NCBI RefSeq assembly: GCF_000003815.2
Contig: NC_049996.1
Location: 3,083,545-3,147,544 of the forward strand
Reading direction: 5' to 3'
Length of the DNA stretch: 64,000 bases
From: Branchiostoma floridae
Lineage: Eukaryota > Chordata > Leptocardii > Amphioxiformes > Branchiostomatidae
A program made the position numbers and the translations under genes. Positions 1 through 12,481 of the stretch are shown one piece after another. Position 1 is the first letter of the stretch. Every line of letters starts with the position of its first letter. The notes beneath the pieces are model-generated. The model made no database searches and was not told the DNA's origin. It was given only the letters and a program-made list of their open reading frames with translations.

Positions 1-985
1 GTTCATAATTGACTAACGTACACGTGTTACAAGTATAAAATTCCAATCATTAGACATAAAGCGGCTTTGCAATTTTTACATAAATTATGCAAATAAGTTC
101 CTCATTACCATATTTGGTATCTGCTTATATTCCATCCATCATAATTAATAAGTGTTACATTTATTGAAGTCCAGTTATTGGTAATAACGGTATTATACAA
201 TTTCCTCATTAATTATGCAAATAAGGTCCTCATTTGCATAACATGTATATCATTATGAACACCTTTGCCTAAGCTGCCTGCACCCCTAAAATGATGCCAA
301 TCCGTCAATCCTTTCTGCAGTTATCCACTTTGGAATGTCTTGACAAAAACGCCCCTGCAGTTCCGAAATTACATGTTAGGGGGCTGCAATCTGCCCCACA
401 TTGTCATGTCACTGCAAACTACCTACCACCCAAATGTCAAGACTATATCATGTCCGGGACAAGAGATACATTGAAAAAACTGCCATGATAGAATGTTCTC
501 ATTAATTATGCAAATTTACTCCCATTTTGCATAATTGGTATCTTATCTTGTACAACATTGTCTAAGGTACCTACATACCAAAAATCATGAAAATCCATTG
601 TTCCCTTCTTGAGTTATCCTCTTCAGAAGTTTTTGACAAAAATGCCCCTGCTATCCCAAACCTAGTCGGTAGGAGGCCAAAACTTATGTCACTTATTCCT
701 GAGCACAAGAGCTATCTAACGCTCAAAAATCGTGACCATAGCATGTTCAGAACACGAGATAGCAAAACCAGAAGTTGCGCTGCAGTACCAAGGGAAGCCG
801 CTAGGGGGCCCAAAATCTAATCACTTCTAGCTTTCATCGCACCCCACCAACACACGAAGTATGAAACTAATCCATCCAGCCGTTCTTGAGTTATCTTGTT
901 GACAGACAGACAGACAGACACACACACACACAAACGCTGGGTAAAATATAGCCTCCATGACATTTCATGGAGGTAATAAGAAGTG
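1..985. repeat. Dispersed AT-rich repeat with recurring ATTATGCAAAT blocks
   Basis: This stretch is made of a sentence-like repeat seen many times in the window: blocks with ATTATGCAAAT, then a 'ccaaaaatcatgaaaatcca' type block, then 'cttgagttatc', ending in a CAGA/CACA run and a hairpin (cctccatga..tcatggagg, 952-973). Related copies lie at about 15900-16700, 17030-17400, 18400-19000, 33600-34080, 37240-37980 and 48590-48830. The short ORFs inside are not coding-like. The family is not identified. Confidence 0.7.
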
Positions 986-3056
986 TAGCATATCCTTACG
1001 GTAGATACGATTAGATCAGTGACAGTTGATCACGACAGTACTGTCAAAAACAACTGTTCAGCCTGTCCGTCTGTAGCACTCTTGCCAAGGCGATGTTTCA
1101 ATTACTATCCAGTATGTGATTATAGCGCTATCGCAAACTCAAAACCATCACAAACTCTCAATTTTTCCCTATCATTACGAACTTTAATGCATTTACGGTA
1201 AAATCATAAAAAACTTAAGATAAACGACATAACTGACAGCTCCACCCTTTCCCAGCTCTCCTTAAAACCAACCACAAAAACAGACCGATTATCTGTAACT
1301 ACAGGTGTGATAAGACAAGTGACCTGTGCCAACCCTCCCCCAGGGTTCTACCTGAGTAACAAAGACAAAGTGTCATTACTGCATTCTTGCCATTTTACAA
1401 ATACATACCACCTCTAGTACAATGCTAAACTTTCTTCCAATACCGAGGTTTACAGGGATCAAATTGTCAATGAACACTGTCGCCTTCTTTAGGATTAATC
1501 AAAGTTCAAATAAATCAGTACTGATCCTGAAGAAGGTGGCAGTGGTCGTTGAAAACTTGATACGTGTATAACAAGTTGTGTTGGAAGAAATTTTAATATT
1601 ATACTATGATTACTACCAACACTGATGCTTCTATATAAAAAAAACATAAAAGAACCCAACAAACTGATTGAGAAGAGTAGAGGGGACCCGGAGTGCTTGG
1701 CAAAACGCTTGAGTAGAGGTGTACATACATGTATACACATCTGATGCCTTGATCAAAGGTCAGGTTTACTGTAAATCGTGAAAAATTTGTTTTAAGTTCG
1801 AATTTTTGCGGTAAACTGTCAAGTTAAACACCTCTACCATTCTGCTCTGTTCTGTATTACATTATATAAACTGCAGGTGTTTTAACCAAACGCCCCTTTT
1901 CCCGTGCTACTGCTAAAAGAAGTCCCCATGAACTTAAACCAATTTACAGTACTTATGTTGTCCCCATTTACTATCTTATTGTCAGCGTTGTAGTCTTGAA
2001 ATTCATTTATTTTCAAACAGGTTTACAGGTGTTTAAATAGATTGCATGTTTTATATACAGTGCTAAGATATTTTATAGCTATAGAAATTTACAGTTCCTG
2101 GAAGATTAATATGTAAAAAATGAAGTTTAGTGTTGTGTTCTGTTGTCCTGCATTGTGTGTTATTGTTTGACAGTGTCCTGTATTAGAATCATGTGTATCA
2201 TGTAATATTCTCACACAGAAATTTACATCGACATAGAAAGTTTCCCATATTTTCCCATTTTATTCAAGATCTCACCACAGCTGGACAAAGTCAAGGCTAA
2301 GAAAGAACTAGTTAACTTTTTTATAATTTTCCATGCATTAAATGATTCCTTTGATAATTCCTTGCAGCTAAGACATCGTTCACTTCACACTTACGAAATT
2401 GAAGCAAATTAAACATTGAATCGTTTCAGAAGTTTTCTAACCACTTTTGATAGCCACAAACGGATTAGGAGCGTTCACATTCAGTTGCAAAAGATGATTC
2501 GGTTTGAGTCATCTTAATCGTGTTCGATGTTTAATCTGCTTTTGTTTCTTTTTAGTCTGAATTTGGATATGATGTAACTAGAACAGTTTATAACAAGGTT
2601 ATTTTTATTTACTCATATTTTAAATTAGATGGGCATATTTAGCTTTCAACGGTCTATATAACAGTTTGAAGAATCATAGTAAAAATTACAGATTTTGCTT
2701 AGCGTCTGCAGTACATTCACAATTTACTGCGTTTTAGTCAAGCTCTCTCTCACCATATACGGTTGGAAAGCACTCTTCAAAAACTTCATCATACATTTGG
2801 TTGTTAAAGTAGAAAACTCTGACTGCTTAACGCAGTAAGTACAGTAGAAGCCAGTTAATTGCAAAACGGATTACCGCACACTTCTGTTAATTGCACAGAA
2901 TAAAAAAAAAATCCCGTCGTGGTGCAGGCCAGCTGGATAACTTCGCGTTGTTGCACCATCCGGGTAATTGCACGAAATGCGCTGGCAAATGGGGTGTGCA
3001 ATTAAACGGCTTCTACTGTAATTGCGCAATGCACTGTTGGCTAGGAAGTTGACTCC
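986..3056. other. Noncoding stretch, no gene seen
   Basis: No exon-like segment was found. About 1200-1400 resembles the duplicated repeat at 6405-7020. About 1520-1640 ('gatcctgaagaaggtggcag') is shared with 11125-11230 and looks like the 3' end of a dispersed element. The remainder is AT-rich with no clear structure. Confidence 0.5.
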
Positions 3057-4227
3057 CTACTTCTTGGCTTGTTCGTAAACCCACCATTCGACCTTGGTCA
3101 GTTCAGGCAAGGCCGGCCCTAGACCCCAGAACACCTCGAAATGCACTGTTGGCCCAGGCAGTTTCGGCTGACCAGAGCCACCCAAATCTCCGACAAAAGC
3201 CTGGAATGGAAGAATATTATTAAATTGACCTTGACTTTTGTCTTCCCAAGAAGTCCACACATTGCAAATATCGTTACAATCCATCTAGAAATTCTTATGT
3301 TTGATGCTGACCACAAATTTCAAGAAACACAAACAGGCACACCCAAAACAATACATTCATTTGTCTCGAAGGATTGGTCAAATAATGGCATATACAGCAA
3401 GATGACCTTACCAGTATACTGTAGTTTGTCCCTGCGACAACTTGTGTCTGGTACGAGAGCGGTATGAACGCCTCGAACGCTTTGCCGTTGTTGAGAGTCT
3501 TCTCCGCCTCACCTCGGAACTACAAGGCATAGTAAATAGTAATTGTAATAAGACAAATACGATGAACTTTATTTTAAGAATGGGTGAAATGCCATTAACG
3601 TAGCTCTTTTAATTAATTGATGCTGTTCATAATAATATGCGGCAACTTGAAGTTAAATGGGAATTAACAGCAAAATATACGTCAGCTCGAAATACATTTT
3701 CTGCATACCTGCACAGGTGCAGGTAATATTGGAAATTACCTACACAAGACAAATTTTACCCATTTGATATTTAGGAAGTATCGATCGTACTAAAATATAA
3801 ACCACTGTCATTATTTCTTTTATATTTCATAGGTGGTAAAAGTCAATGCAGCTACTAAAAATCCACATACGCCTACATCATAGTACATGTATTTATAAAC
3901 CCATTACATGGACCAGTGCAGGTTATGTGCAGGTAGACACCAGAAATACCTGCACAGCTCCAATTTTACCTGCACTACCTGCATGTGCAGGTGGTATTTT
4001 GAGCCCTGTCACGTACATATATAACATATATGCACATTTTAGTTATTAAAGTCAAACAAAGAGCTGCGAAAATTTGAGGGTTCTAAAATTTACCAGAACA
4101 AGGAGGGCCCGGGCGCGGTCAGTTTCAACCTGGTCAAAAGCCGTCCAAGGGCCCCAGCCTCCCGGAACTCCAGTTTTCGGACCTCCTTTACTCATCGTGT
4201 TGAAAGTGGCTGGGTCTAGGATTTCAC
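3057..4227 (-). CDS. Cystatin/stefin-like cysteine protease inhibitor
   Basis: Three coding exons on the minus strand join in phase 0: 4094-4195 (from ATG 4195; the exon extends to 4227), 3412-3519 and 3057-3200 (stop TAG). All junctions are GT-AG. The product is 117 aa. It starts MSKGG, like the glycine-containing stefin N-terminus, and has QVVAGTNY at about residues 60-67, the QxVxG papain-clamp motif of cystatins. There is no signal peptide from this start, so a cytosolic stefin-type inhibitor of papain-like proteases is inferred. The C-terminal exon (ending WWVYEQAKK) is unlike human stefins and only loosely offers a tryptophan loop. The frame stays open upstream of ATG through 4227 and could continue into a candidate exon near 5362-5410, so a longer N-terminus is possible. 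The family call rests mainly on the central exon. Confidence 0.65.
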
Positions 4228-5097
4228 CTGGAAAAAAGAGATAGAATGAAGCTGAAAGGTCACCATTACAGACCTACACAGAACGAGGATTTTCATGCCA
4301 TTCAAGATGGCTTGCAAAAGTAAGTGTAAGAAGCCTGTATCTTGGGAAATGTTGGCATTTTGGAGCTGGAAAATTCCAAAATGGAGGGTCAAGATTTCAA
4401 ACTATCCCCACTTCCCATGTGACGCCTTGGCCCTTCGGGGCTCAAAATGGGAAAATATTTTGGGGCGTCGCCCTCAAAAACTTGCGAAAAACCCTTGAAT
4501 GTATATTTTTAATGTAATGGTCTAGCGGTAAAGTTTGGCCCTGAAAAGTCAGGAGATGGTGTTTCAGAGGGTCAAAGTTTTTTAAAACATTTTTGCCGGA
4601 CCACGGACATGGTGAAAATATGTTTAGGGGTGTCACCCTCGAAAACCTTTTTCGGTAATAGAAATGACATTTACTTAGTCTGCCAACAAAATTCGCCTCT
4701 CAAAATACAGGGAAAACATTTCGAAGAGTTATGATTTCAAATGTTCTCGAGAGAAGCATACCCCAGACCCCAACCCCACTCCTTCGGCGCTCCATATGCT
4801 AATGTTACCGCCGCTGCCACTGCTTGTAGCTGTGTGTTACAACTGCCAGAGCCTTGTGATTTGTGTGTCAAACTACCCACGCCTTGCCTGGATTTTAGAT
4901 TGCCATGTCCAAACAATTCCCCCAAAACTGACCCCTTTGGTTTTCTGTATAACAAAGTTGAAGAAATCTCCTCTAGTTTTTGACGGTTTAGAAAACGGGG
5001 CCTCCCTCGATGACATTTAATCAGAACATAATACTTTATCGGACAATGTGTAGCACGTACTTGCACGCAGAATTCTATATCAAACGTAAGTAAATTT

Positions 5098-5249
5098 ACC
5101 GGTGGCATAAGACAGTATCAAAGCCTTCAGACAGTATCAAAGTCAGCCAAGCAGTATCCAATAGCCACAATTGGCTTATAAATGGATGCTTTTCGGCTGG
5201 CTTTGATTGTAGCTGTCTGTAGGCTTTGATACTGTCTTATGCCACCGGT
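5098..5249. mobile_element. Palindromic MITE-like element (152 bp)
   Basis: Long terminal inverted repeats: accggtggcataagacagta at the left matches the reverse complement of the right end, and the arms share 'gacagtatcaaagcc'. It has no coding capacity. It lies between the cystatin coding exons and the candidate upstream exon. Confidence 0.75.
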
Positions 5250-5361
5250 AAATCTGTTTGGAGATTATATTAAACAAACAATCTTGTTTAACTGCTACTG
5301 ATAAGTTAAGTTACATACATAATGTGAAACTTGTCTGGAAAATTCAATCATTTGAAACTTA

Positions 5362-5412
5362 CCGAAATTCAAGAAGTGCGATGTGTTCACTTCGGTGTCT
5401 CGCTCTCAAGTG
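5362..5412 (-). other. Possible upstream exon of the cystatin-like gene
   Basis: On the minus strand, a good donor (TTTCG|GTAAGTTT, exon end 5362) closes a short open segment. Joined to the acceptor at 4227 it keeps the cystatin frame (..HFLNFGEILDPATFNT-M). An in-frame TGA lies just upstream and no ATG is seen. It is therefore either a 5' UTR exon or a coding exon with an undetected acceptor. Confidence 0.3.
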
Positions 5413-5569
5413 TGCGAGTCGTCAGGTGGGATAGAGCCTAAATTGCAGGTGAGCTCATGATCTATGCAACGACCTTTAAGGTGTGGTGACTTTTTTTAAG
5501 GTGTGGTATGATGTCATGCTTCAAGAATTCGTATGATGCAATACCACTTGGTTGGTAATATGACGTTGG

Positions 5570-5925
5570 CAAATTTTAGAGGGAAAACTTTCTACCCCAA
5601 TTAGCCGGAATGGTTTGATCCACTTACAATGCGAAGGACGCCTACCGTTTACTTTTACGTGCTCAGCGTGTGGCTTTCCCAAACACGGAACCTCTATTTA
5701 ACGTCCTATCCGAGGGACGGCCCTAGCTAGCCGAGGCTATGTACTCATTTAAGCTATTTAAAGCCAAAGTAACCCATAGATCATTGTGATGCGTCGGGTA
5801 CGCATTTACACCTGAGTTAAGTGAGGAAAGTAGAGTCCTTCCCAAGAAAAGATCAGTGACATGGCAGGTTTCGAACTCGGGACCTCTTGGGCCTTTGCCT
5901 AACGCGCTGCCGATTGTAAACGCCA
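5570..5925 (-). mobile_element. tRNA-derived SINE (minus orientation)
   Basis: Read on the minus strand, it begins with a pol III A-box-like segment (ggcagcgcgttaggc) and a B box (gagttcgaaacc, about 5870-5881). The body ends 'ggatcaaaccattccggc..ttggggtag'. The same body occurs at 26480-26745 and 59265-59410, which supports a SINE family. Confidence 0.7.
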
Positions 5926-7534
5926 CCTTATCTCACTAGATTCGGACTGTTCATACAAGATTTGCGAATCGGAATCCGGATCAAATACGCGTTTGGGTGA
6001 ATCCCGATTCGTAAATCCATGGCGGACATGTCGGAATGGGATCTTGTTGAAATGTCGTGCTTGTCCGTTTGAAGTTGCCGTGTGCGAATTAGTCAAGGTG
6101 CTCTATGTCGTTAATCACATCAGGTGATGATGATGATGATGGCTGCTTCTTCGTGTCCGAAGATCATTGGGAAGGTAGTCCTCGGTCTCCCCTGCACGCT
6201 CTCATGTGGCTATGTAGTCCAATCCTCGACCCGCACCTCCTGGTGCAGGATGGGCAAATGAAGCCCTGTGCAGATGGAGGCTGGTCGGCCACAGCTTTCC
6301 TTCGGATAGTGCACCAACTAATCTACCAAAAACAAAGACCGTGTGCACCACAACAGATGAGACAAAGACTCAAACTTGTAGGGAGTTATATACATGTACA
6401 TACCTTCTTATATAGTGTATGTGTGCTGAGCACAAATATATTGTTTGTAGAGAATTTGCGAACAAAAATTGTCGACCAGAGGACGACATATGACAATTTG
6501 CGTTTCTGAGATTACAGGCACGACGTTAGGAACGATTAAGTGACCCCTGCGTATATTAAGTCATCAAACACATAAGAAGTGACAAGATAAATGACATGTC
6601 TGACGGCCCAACCCGTTCACACTGATTATGTGTAATTACCTGTGCGATGAAATAAGTGATCTGTTCCAAACCTACACCAGGCTTGTACGTTAGTAAAATT
6701 GGTATAACTTTGTATATAGTGTGCTGAGCACAAATATTTTGTTTGTAAAGAATTTTCAAACAAAATTATCGACCAGAGGACGACAGGCGACAGTTTAAAT
6801 TTCTCTTAGATCACCGACACGACCATCAAGTGACCCCTGTGTACATCAAGTCATCAAACACGTAAAAAGTGACAAGACAGCTGACAATTGCCACCCATAT
6901 TTATAACCAATTACAATAACAGACCAATTATGTGTAATTACCTGTGCGATGAGACAAGTGACCTGTGCCAACCCTACCCCAGGCTTGTACTGTAGTTGCA
7001 CTTGAGTAACCCCTGGAAACAAGGACCGATTGTCCTCACTGCATTTTTATCTATCAGCCTAATAGTATGATAAAATTTTGGTAGAGATAAGGTACTCTTT
7101 CTTAAGTCATATACATGTAGGTTGATTGTAGTGCATGTAAGTTCCATGTGGTTTTATGTTCCCAGTTTGTTTCACTGCGAACTTTGGATGCACTGGTTCA
7201 TGATCACCCAACCTAAAAAATTGGGTGCACCACACACAGTTTTGGAGCATTGAAAATTTCGATGAACCCAAATTCCATCTTCAAATTCTTATCAAGTACT
7301 ATGACGGACATTCTATTATCATTTCAACATTTCCACGTCAAGAATCTGGTGTATACTAGTATACTTTTATGTCTTTATTTGTAAACCTACAAAAGTATTT
7401 ATAGAAATAAATTGGGTGCGCAGAACTCATTTTGTCCAACACACGGTCTAAAAGCGCCCCTAGGCGGCTAGTATGTAAAGTGCACCGTCTAAATAGTTGA
7501 ATGGCCAAGCATCGAACATTCGGTTCTACTTCGG
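5926..7534. repeat. Noncoding stretch with a 300-bp tandem duplication (6405-7020)
   Basis: The block 6405-6700 ('gtgctgagcacaaatat', then 'cgaccagaggacgaca', then 'cacataagaagtgacaagat') is repeated at about 6715-7020. Part also matches 1200-1400. The ORF at 6105-6509 rides on a GAT run and has no family resemblance. Nothing gene-like was found from 7021 to 7534. Confidence 0.55.
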
Positions 7535-7535
7535 G

Positions 7536-8443
7536 GGTTTTCTAGAACGGGGTTTTCGGAAAAACCTGTCCAGTCTGGAATGCGGAAAACCCTGTCCAGT
7601 CTGAAAAGAGGGTCTGCATGGGGGTATACATTGTAAGCTACTAAATACTAGTTAACAACAACATCTTTTATCTTTAATATGGCTAAGCACAGAAATATCA
7701 TCACTTGAAGTGTGACACAATGTCATACAAAAATCATAACAAAAATCATCATTGTTACTTCTGTGCATCATATAAAAAAACTTCTACTCTTTAAGTCTTT
7801 GAGACTGAACATGTGCTATTAGCCTTACGGCATAATTTTGCAAATAAAACACATTATTTTTAAAAGGATACATAGTTCTATATAGCTCACAACTTTTACT
7901 AGGGTTTGAAAAATGCCATATCGGCTTTATTGTAGTGCATTGTAAGATATATGTAATGTTGTGTACTAAAGTCGTGTTGATATTGAAACCTTTCACAGTC
8001 ATTCTATTAAACCAGGATTTAAACAGACCAGCTCTCAAAATGAGTGCTGCACACTTATCATTTAAAGAAAACCTTTCAAAGCCTGTCTTTGTAATGTATT
8101 GCCACTATTTAACAACCCGAAATTGACAGACACTCACTATCCATTGTTTGATGGACAATGGGTGTAATTCTCTCCCCCTCATGTCCTACCAGATAAGTGT
8201 TAATTGGGTACTTTGCATTTGACAGAACTGACTTTGTGTGCATGCATATTGCACCTTCGGGTCACTCATTATGCTGCTGATTCTATAGTTATGTGTATCA
8301 GTTCAGTATAAGTGCTGTCTGAAGTAATAGTTTTAAGCATTGCCAGGAACCCCTATGCAGACCCTCTTTTCAGACTGGACAGGGTTTTCCGTCCCATTTC
8401 CCTGTCTGGACTGGACAGGGTTTTCCGAAAACCCTCTAGAACG
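7536..8443. mobile_element. Non-autonomous DNA transposon, about 0.9 kb, long TIRs
   Basis: Terminal inverted repeats of roughly 90 bp: the left end (ttttctagaacggggttttc, 'acctgtccagtctgg', 'gaaaagagggtctgcatggg') is mirrored at the right (8350-8443, 'gcagaccctcttttcagact' to 'ccgaaaaccctctagaacg'). The interior is AT-rich without a transposase. Each arm carries a short internal duplication of the 'cctgtccagtct' unit. Confidence 0.75.
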
Positions 8444-10430
8444 ACACAGATCACATAGAACGCTAAGACACAGCGCACGCCGGGTCACGGCTTATCCCCT
8501 TGCATGGGTCTGTGGTGCAACGAAAAGACCTTCTTGACTTGCATATTCAGTTTATACTTTTTCATATCTACAAGATTTTTCCAGCACAACCATGCACATA
8601 TTTTGTGCGTTGCGAAACTACATCTGGCACTATGACTTTTGTAACATTAGCATTTTTTGTCCAGTTTATTTGTGCTTGTCTGTTTTACAATTCACTTAGA
8701 TCCAATTATCTAATTCCACAATGTGATAGTCAATTTCATTGCCTTTGCAATGATACCAAAGTCCCCCTGTTGATGTGAGGATCAACGAGTTTATACCCAA
8801 AAATTGCGTCGACAACACGCTGGGCGACCTCGTTCCTCGGTAAAACGTATGGGGTAAGAGTCTTCAACAGAGTGAACATTTTCTATGCCACTGCTATGTT
8901 AGTCACCAGTCGACATTAAGTCATATATCAAATTAAAGCTAAGGTTTCTGGGAACCAACACACAGGTCTCAAGAGGGATAGAGAATTTGTCACGAATGCA
9001 ACGCTGTCACAAACATGCAGTCAAGTACCATGGTTACTTCAATGCTAAGAGACCGACTCACCAAGTAGAACGCACGAGGAGCCTCGTTTCTGTAACGGAG
9101 TTAATAATTTCTATTGGCGTACTGCGTTCCCCTGTACTCAAGCTATAATTCAAATGAAAACCATGGTTTCTAAAAATCAGCTCACAAATTTTTTAATGAT
9201 TTTTCATTAACTCTACGTGCTTACAACGCCGCATCCTCCTACGCAAGGACATCCAACAGCCAAACTGCCTGTCTGGATGTGCCCTGCTCTTTCAACCGTC
9301 ACCCTTAGTTCCTGACCACCCTGCTTATAAATATTAATGAGGTTATCCTTTTACATGCGAGACAGCTTGTGAAAACGGAAAGCCTATTCTCTGATTGGCT
9401 GACAGCTGGTTTGGGGGGGGGGGGGACGTCCACAGGAACTAAGAGTGACAGTTGAAAGAGCAGGGCACATCCAGACAGGCAGTTTGGCTGTTGTATGTCC
9501 CTGCATAATCCACACAGGCAGTTTGGCTGTTGGATGTCCCTGCATAGGAGGATGACAACGCCGTTACAAATTTGACCTCGAAATTCCATGGTTGCCCGGA
9601 GAGCGACAACGCGCAGAGGTAGGGCGGTTGTACGAGGCGGCTGAATACAGCCTATTTTTGCTCTATGTTCGACACAAGTAGAACTGGCAATATGAAACAA
9701 ATTAAACTATTAACTCATGCATAATGATAAACAGTAAATCCTTTAATAGACGTATTTTTGTTTCAGAAGATTGTGTAACAAACATTCTGGCATAGATGCT
9801 ACTGTCACAATTCATGAACTTGATATAAAGTAAAATACATGTACATCAATTAAACCACTCGTTCGTTATCTTAGATGCAAATAATCTATTTTTGGCAAAT
9901 CAGACATAGATTTCTGAATATATGCTTGGTATAAAAAGTATCATGAACTTGTGCATCATGATTAAATGAATTTGTATCGCTACGAGTTTTAGTCGCTTAG
10001 CACTTGATCCACGGCTAATATGATTTTTGAAATCATCCATTGATTTTATATTTAAGATTAGGCATAAATTGATATCAGGATTTTGTGTGAGACGTATATC
10101 TAAAGCACAGTATCGAAAGACAGCATAAAAAGAAGCCTTGCAAAAATACACAAGTAACAAAACAGCACCAATACAATTAATTGGGTTGTCTTTGTTTTAT
10201 TACATTCCGAGTGCGAGTCTCTGGAATATTGCCGTGGATATTGTTTTAACTGTTGTATTAGACTTTGTAACACAGTGGTGACTATCCTCTTTTGTTATTT
10301 CTTCGCAATCATGAATTGGACCTTGCCAAAATCTTAAAGCCACATTGATGCCACAGTGGTTACCAATCGACTGTACTGCTAGATTCTCCTGCTGTTTGTT
10401 TGTTTGTTTGTTTGTTTGTTTTATTTGGAT
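8444..10430. repeat. Noncoding stretch holding an inverted repeat (9230-9556)
   Basis: The left arm 9230-9314 and right arm 9431-9556 are inverted copies sharing 'ggacatccaacagccaaact' and 'ggatgtgccctgctctttca'. The right arm contains an extra tandem copy of about 33 bp. A poly-G run lies in the loop. The remainder is AT-rich with no exon signs. A GTTT microsatellite lies at 10393-10420. Confidence 0.6.
10420..10425 (-). terminator. AATAAA polyadenylation signal for the minus-strand sushi gene
   Basis: The reverse complement of tttatt lies 33 nt past the stop codon at 10459. A second copy is near 10196-10201. Placement fits a short 3' UTR, but use is inferred. Confidence 0.4.
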
Positions 10431-10458
10431 CTCCATGATACTACTAAATGTAGTATCA

Positions 10459-12241
10459 CTATTCTTCCTGGAGCCCTAAAGCTGTGATCTTGTCCTTATT
10501 CTCATCAGCCATCATAATAAAACTCATCAACCTCGCCACTGCAGCATCGCACTCCAGCGGTTCCCCAGACCATTTACCTTCCTCGCAGGTGATGCTGTAG
10601 TCTCCGTCCGCTCTAGAGAAACCTTCCTTGCACGTGTAGGTGCAGGTCTCTCCGTTGTGGTAAGGCGGCATACATCCTTCTCGCGAGGTGCCCTCCGTGT
10701 CATAATCCTCCGGATACTCACATCTGACTGAGAGACAAGATATTATACCATTCATTCATCTAGCCTGACTAAAATCGCGCCCCTAGCGGCCGGCCCTAAG
10801 ATTGCCGCCTCCCTAGGAGGGGGGAGGGGGTCATTAAGCCCAGCCGGCGAGAGCTTGTGTAAACACAGGCTATCATTCATCGAACCATACCGTTTCACTG
10901 GAAAAAGTCAGAATACTGGATACTGAACAGACTTTATAAGAGGTATAAAGGAGACTTTATACATCAGGGCACACCAACCATCACTAAACAGAGACGATGG
11001 GTGATATAAACATCACGGGACACTTGACCAGTTGCTGACGTCACGTATACGCAAGATCACGTGTCAATAAGGTCACGTGTTTGTAACTCTCGCGAGTTTA
11101 CGTTCGGAAGTGACTGCTCATTATTGATCCTGATGAAGGCGACAGTGGTCGTTTAAAATTTGAACCGTATAAACGTTTGTTTTGGAAAAAAGTTTAGCAT
11201 TGTACTACCAACACAGATGAGCTTCCATTATGATTCATGAATACATTTGTACTATAATGCTAATTTTTAGTAGGCACTATTGTATGTTTTCCCAAGTTGT
11301 ACAGGGAAATAACTGTCTTTACCTTTTGCCTGATTTCTCGAAAAGAATGGCAGAACTTACGATCCTTGCATTCCAGCGCTTTTCCAGACCACTCGTGGCC
11401 ATCACAGGTCCTGCTGGTATTACCTGACTCCTGTCTGTGGCTGTTCCGACACGTGAGCCTGCAGATCTTCCCCTTGTAAAACGGGGGTACACAGTCTGTC
11501 CGCTCGCAACCCTTACACACAGGAGGGAAGCTACACGCTACAGGATATGGTGGAAGACATGGTGTAAAACACAACATCTTTTTGCCTAATAACAGCAAAC
11601 TTTTGAGCTGTACCTGAATTCCAATGTATTTCTGCTATTCAATTTTTGTGATGTATGATAACTTTGGTTTCTTTATATTTTACCTCTGACCTCTGCTTAT
11701 CATTTTATGTTAAATTCTCTGCAATTGTTGTCAAGTTTTCTTCATTGCATGTATTTCATTTGTATCTTGCATGGCTCCAGGAAGAGTAATCTTACGATGC
11801 ACACAAATGCCAAAAACAAACAAGGCGTTGAAGATACCATTATACGTTGACATGCACTCAGCACTTGCTCTATACTAGTAGCAACATCGAAGCTTATATT
11901 TGCCCATTACACGATTAGGCAAAAGACAGATATAGATATACAAATAAACGATAAGAGAAACACGACTGCTACCACTTACGTAACGTAGTGAAACTGTATT
12001 TCTGTCGAAAGAGAATTGTACTATGAATAAAGGAAAGCAGTAAGCAAGGCTACAGGTGCAATACAATAATATCGTGTGCATCTATATTTGAGAAGCCTTT
12101 TGTACTTTATACATAGGTCTTGACAATTTAAAATGGCAAGTGTAGAGAGTTGGTAAGTTGTTATTACAAAATATTACACATTTTCGTGTGCCAAAATTAC
12201 GTCCATGAAAAATGGAGGTATAGTTTTTGGTGTGTCTTTCT

Positions 12242-12308
<67 letters not shown>

Positions 12309-12481
12309 TGTCTGTCTGTGTGTCCAGATATTTGTGGTCAGCATATCTTTAGAACCTCTAGAGGGATTGTAACGATATTTGACGTGTACGTACCGAGTGT
12401 GGGCTTTGCCTCAAACTGCCACACTAGATCTGCTATCAGCACCAGGGTCAGCAACACTCTCACACTGCAGTGAAGAGACAT
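10459..12481 (-). CDS. Secreted protein with two cysteine-rich sushi (CCP) modules
   Basis: Exons 12394-12481 (ATG 12481), 11361-11537 and 10459-10727 join with phase-1 GT-AG introns to give 177 aa. Residues 1-27 are a signal peptide (MSLHCSVRVLLTLVLIAD core). Module 1 covers about 31-86 and module 2 about 91-148. Each ends with the sushi pattern TC..G.WSG..LEC (W79, W141). Besides the usual four sushi cysteines, each module has an extra pair, GC/DC.PP[FY]..G..C (C45/C55, C107/C117). Module 1 also has C37 and C40. The tail after 149 includes ADENKDKIT, weakly like a broken EF-hand loop. Sushi modules are extracellular protein-interaction folds, as in complement regulators; ligand unknown. Exon 1 and its promoter are inverted-duplicated relative to the plus-strand paralogue at 15575. 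Confidence 0.75.
12206..12390. repeat. (GT)n microsatellite inside a dispersed repeat
   Basis: A GT run of about 55 bp (12247-12306) follows the hairpin 'tccatgaaaaatggaggtat' and precedes 'atatttgtggtcagcata'. The same order of blocks occurs at 27798-27910, so the microsatellite belongs to a dispersed repeat. It sits at the edge of exon 1 of the minus-strand sushi gene. Confidence 0.75.

Noticed and set aside
6105-6509. 134-aa plus-strand ORF
   Set aside because: Begins in a GAT run, lies in repeated sequence, and has no recognisable family pattern or splice support.
12150-12473. 107-aa ORF with a Cys-Val run
   Set aside because: Made by the GT microsatellite; the true coding here is the signal-peptide exon on the other strand.
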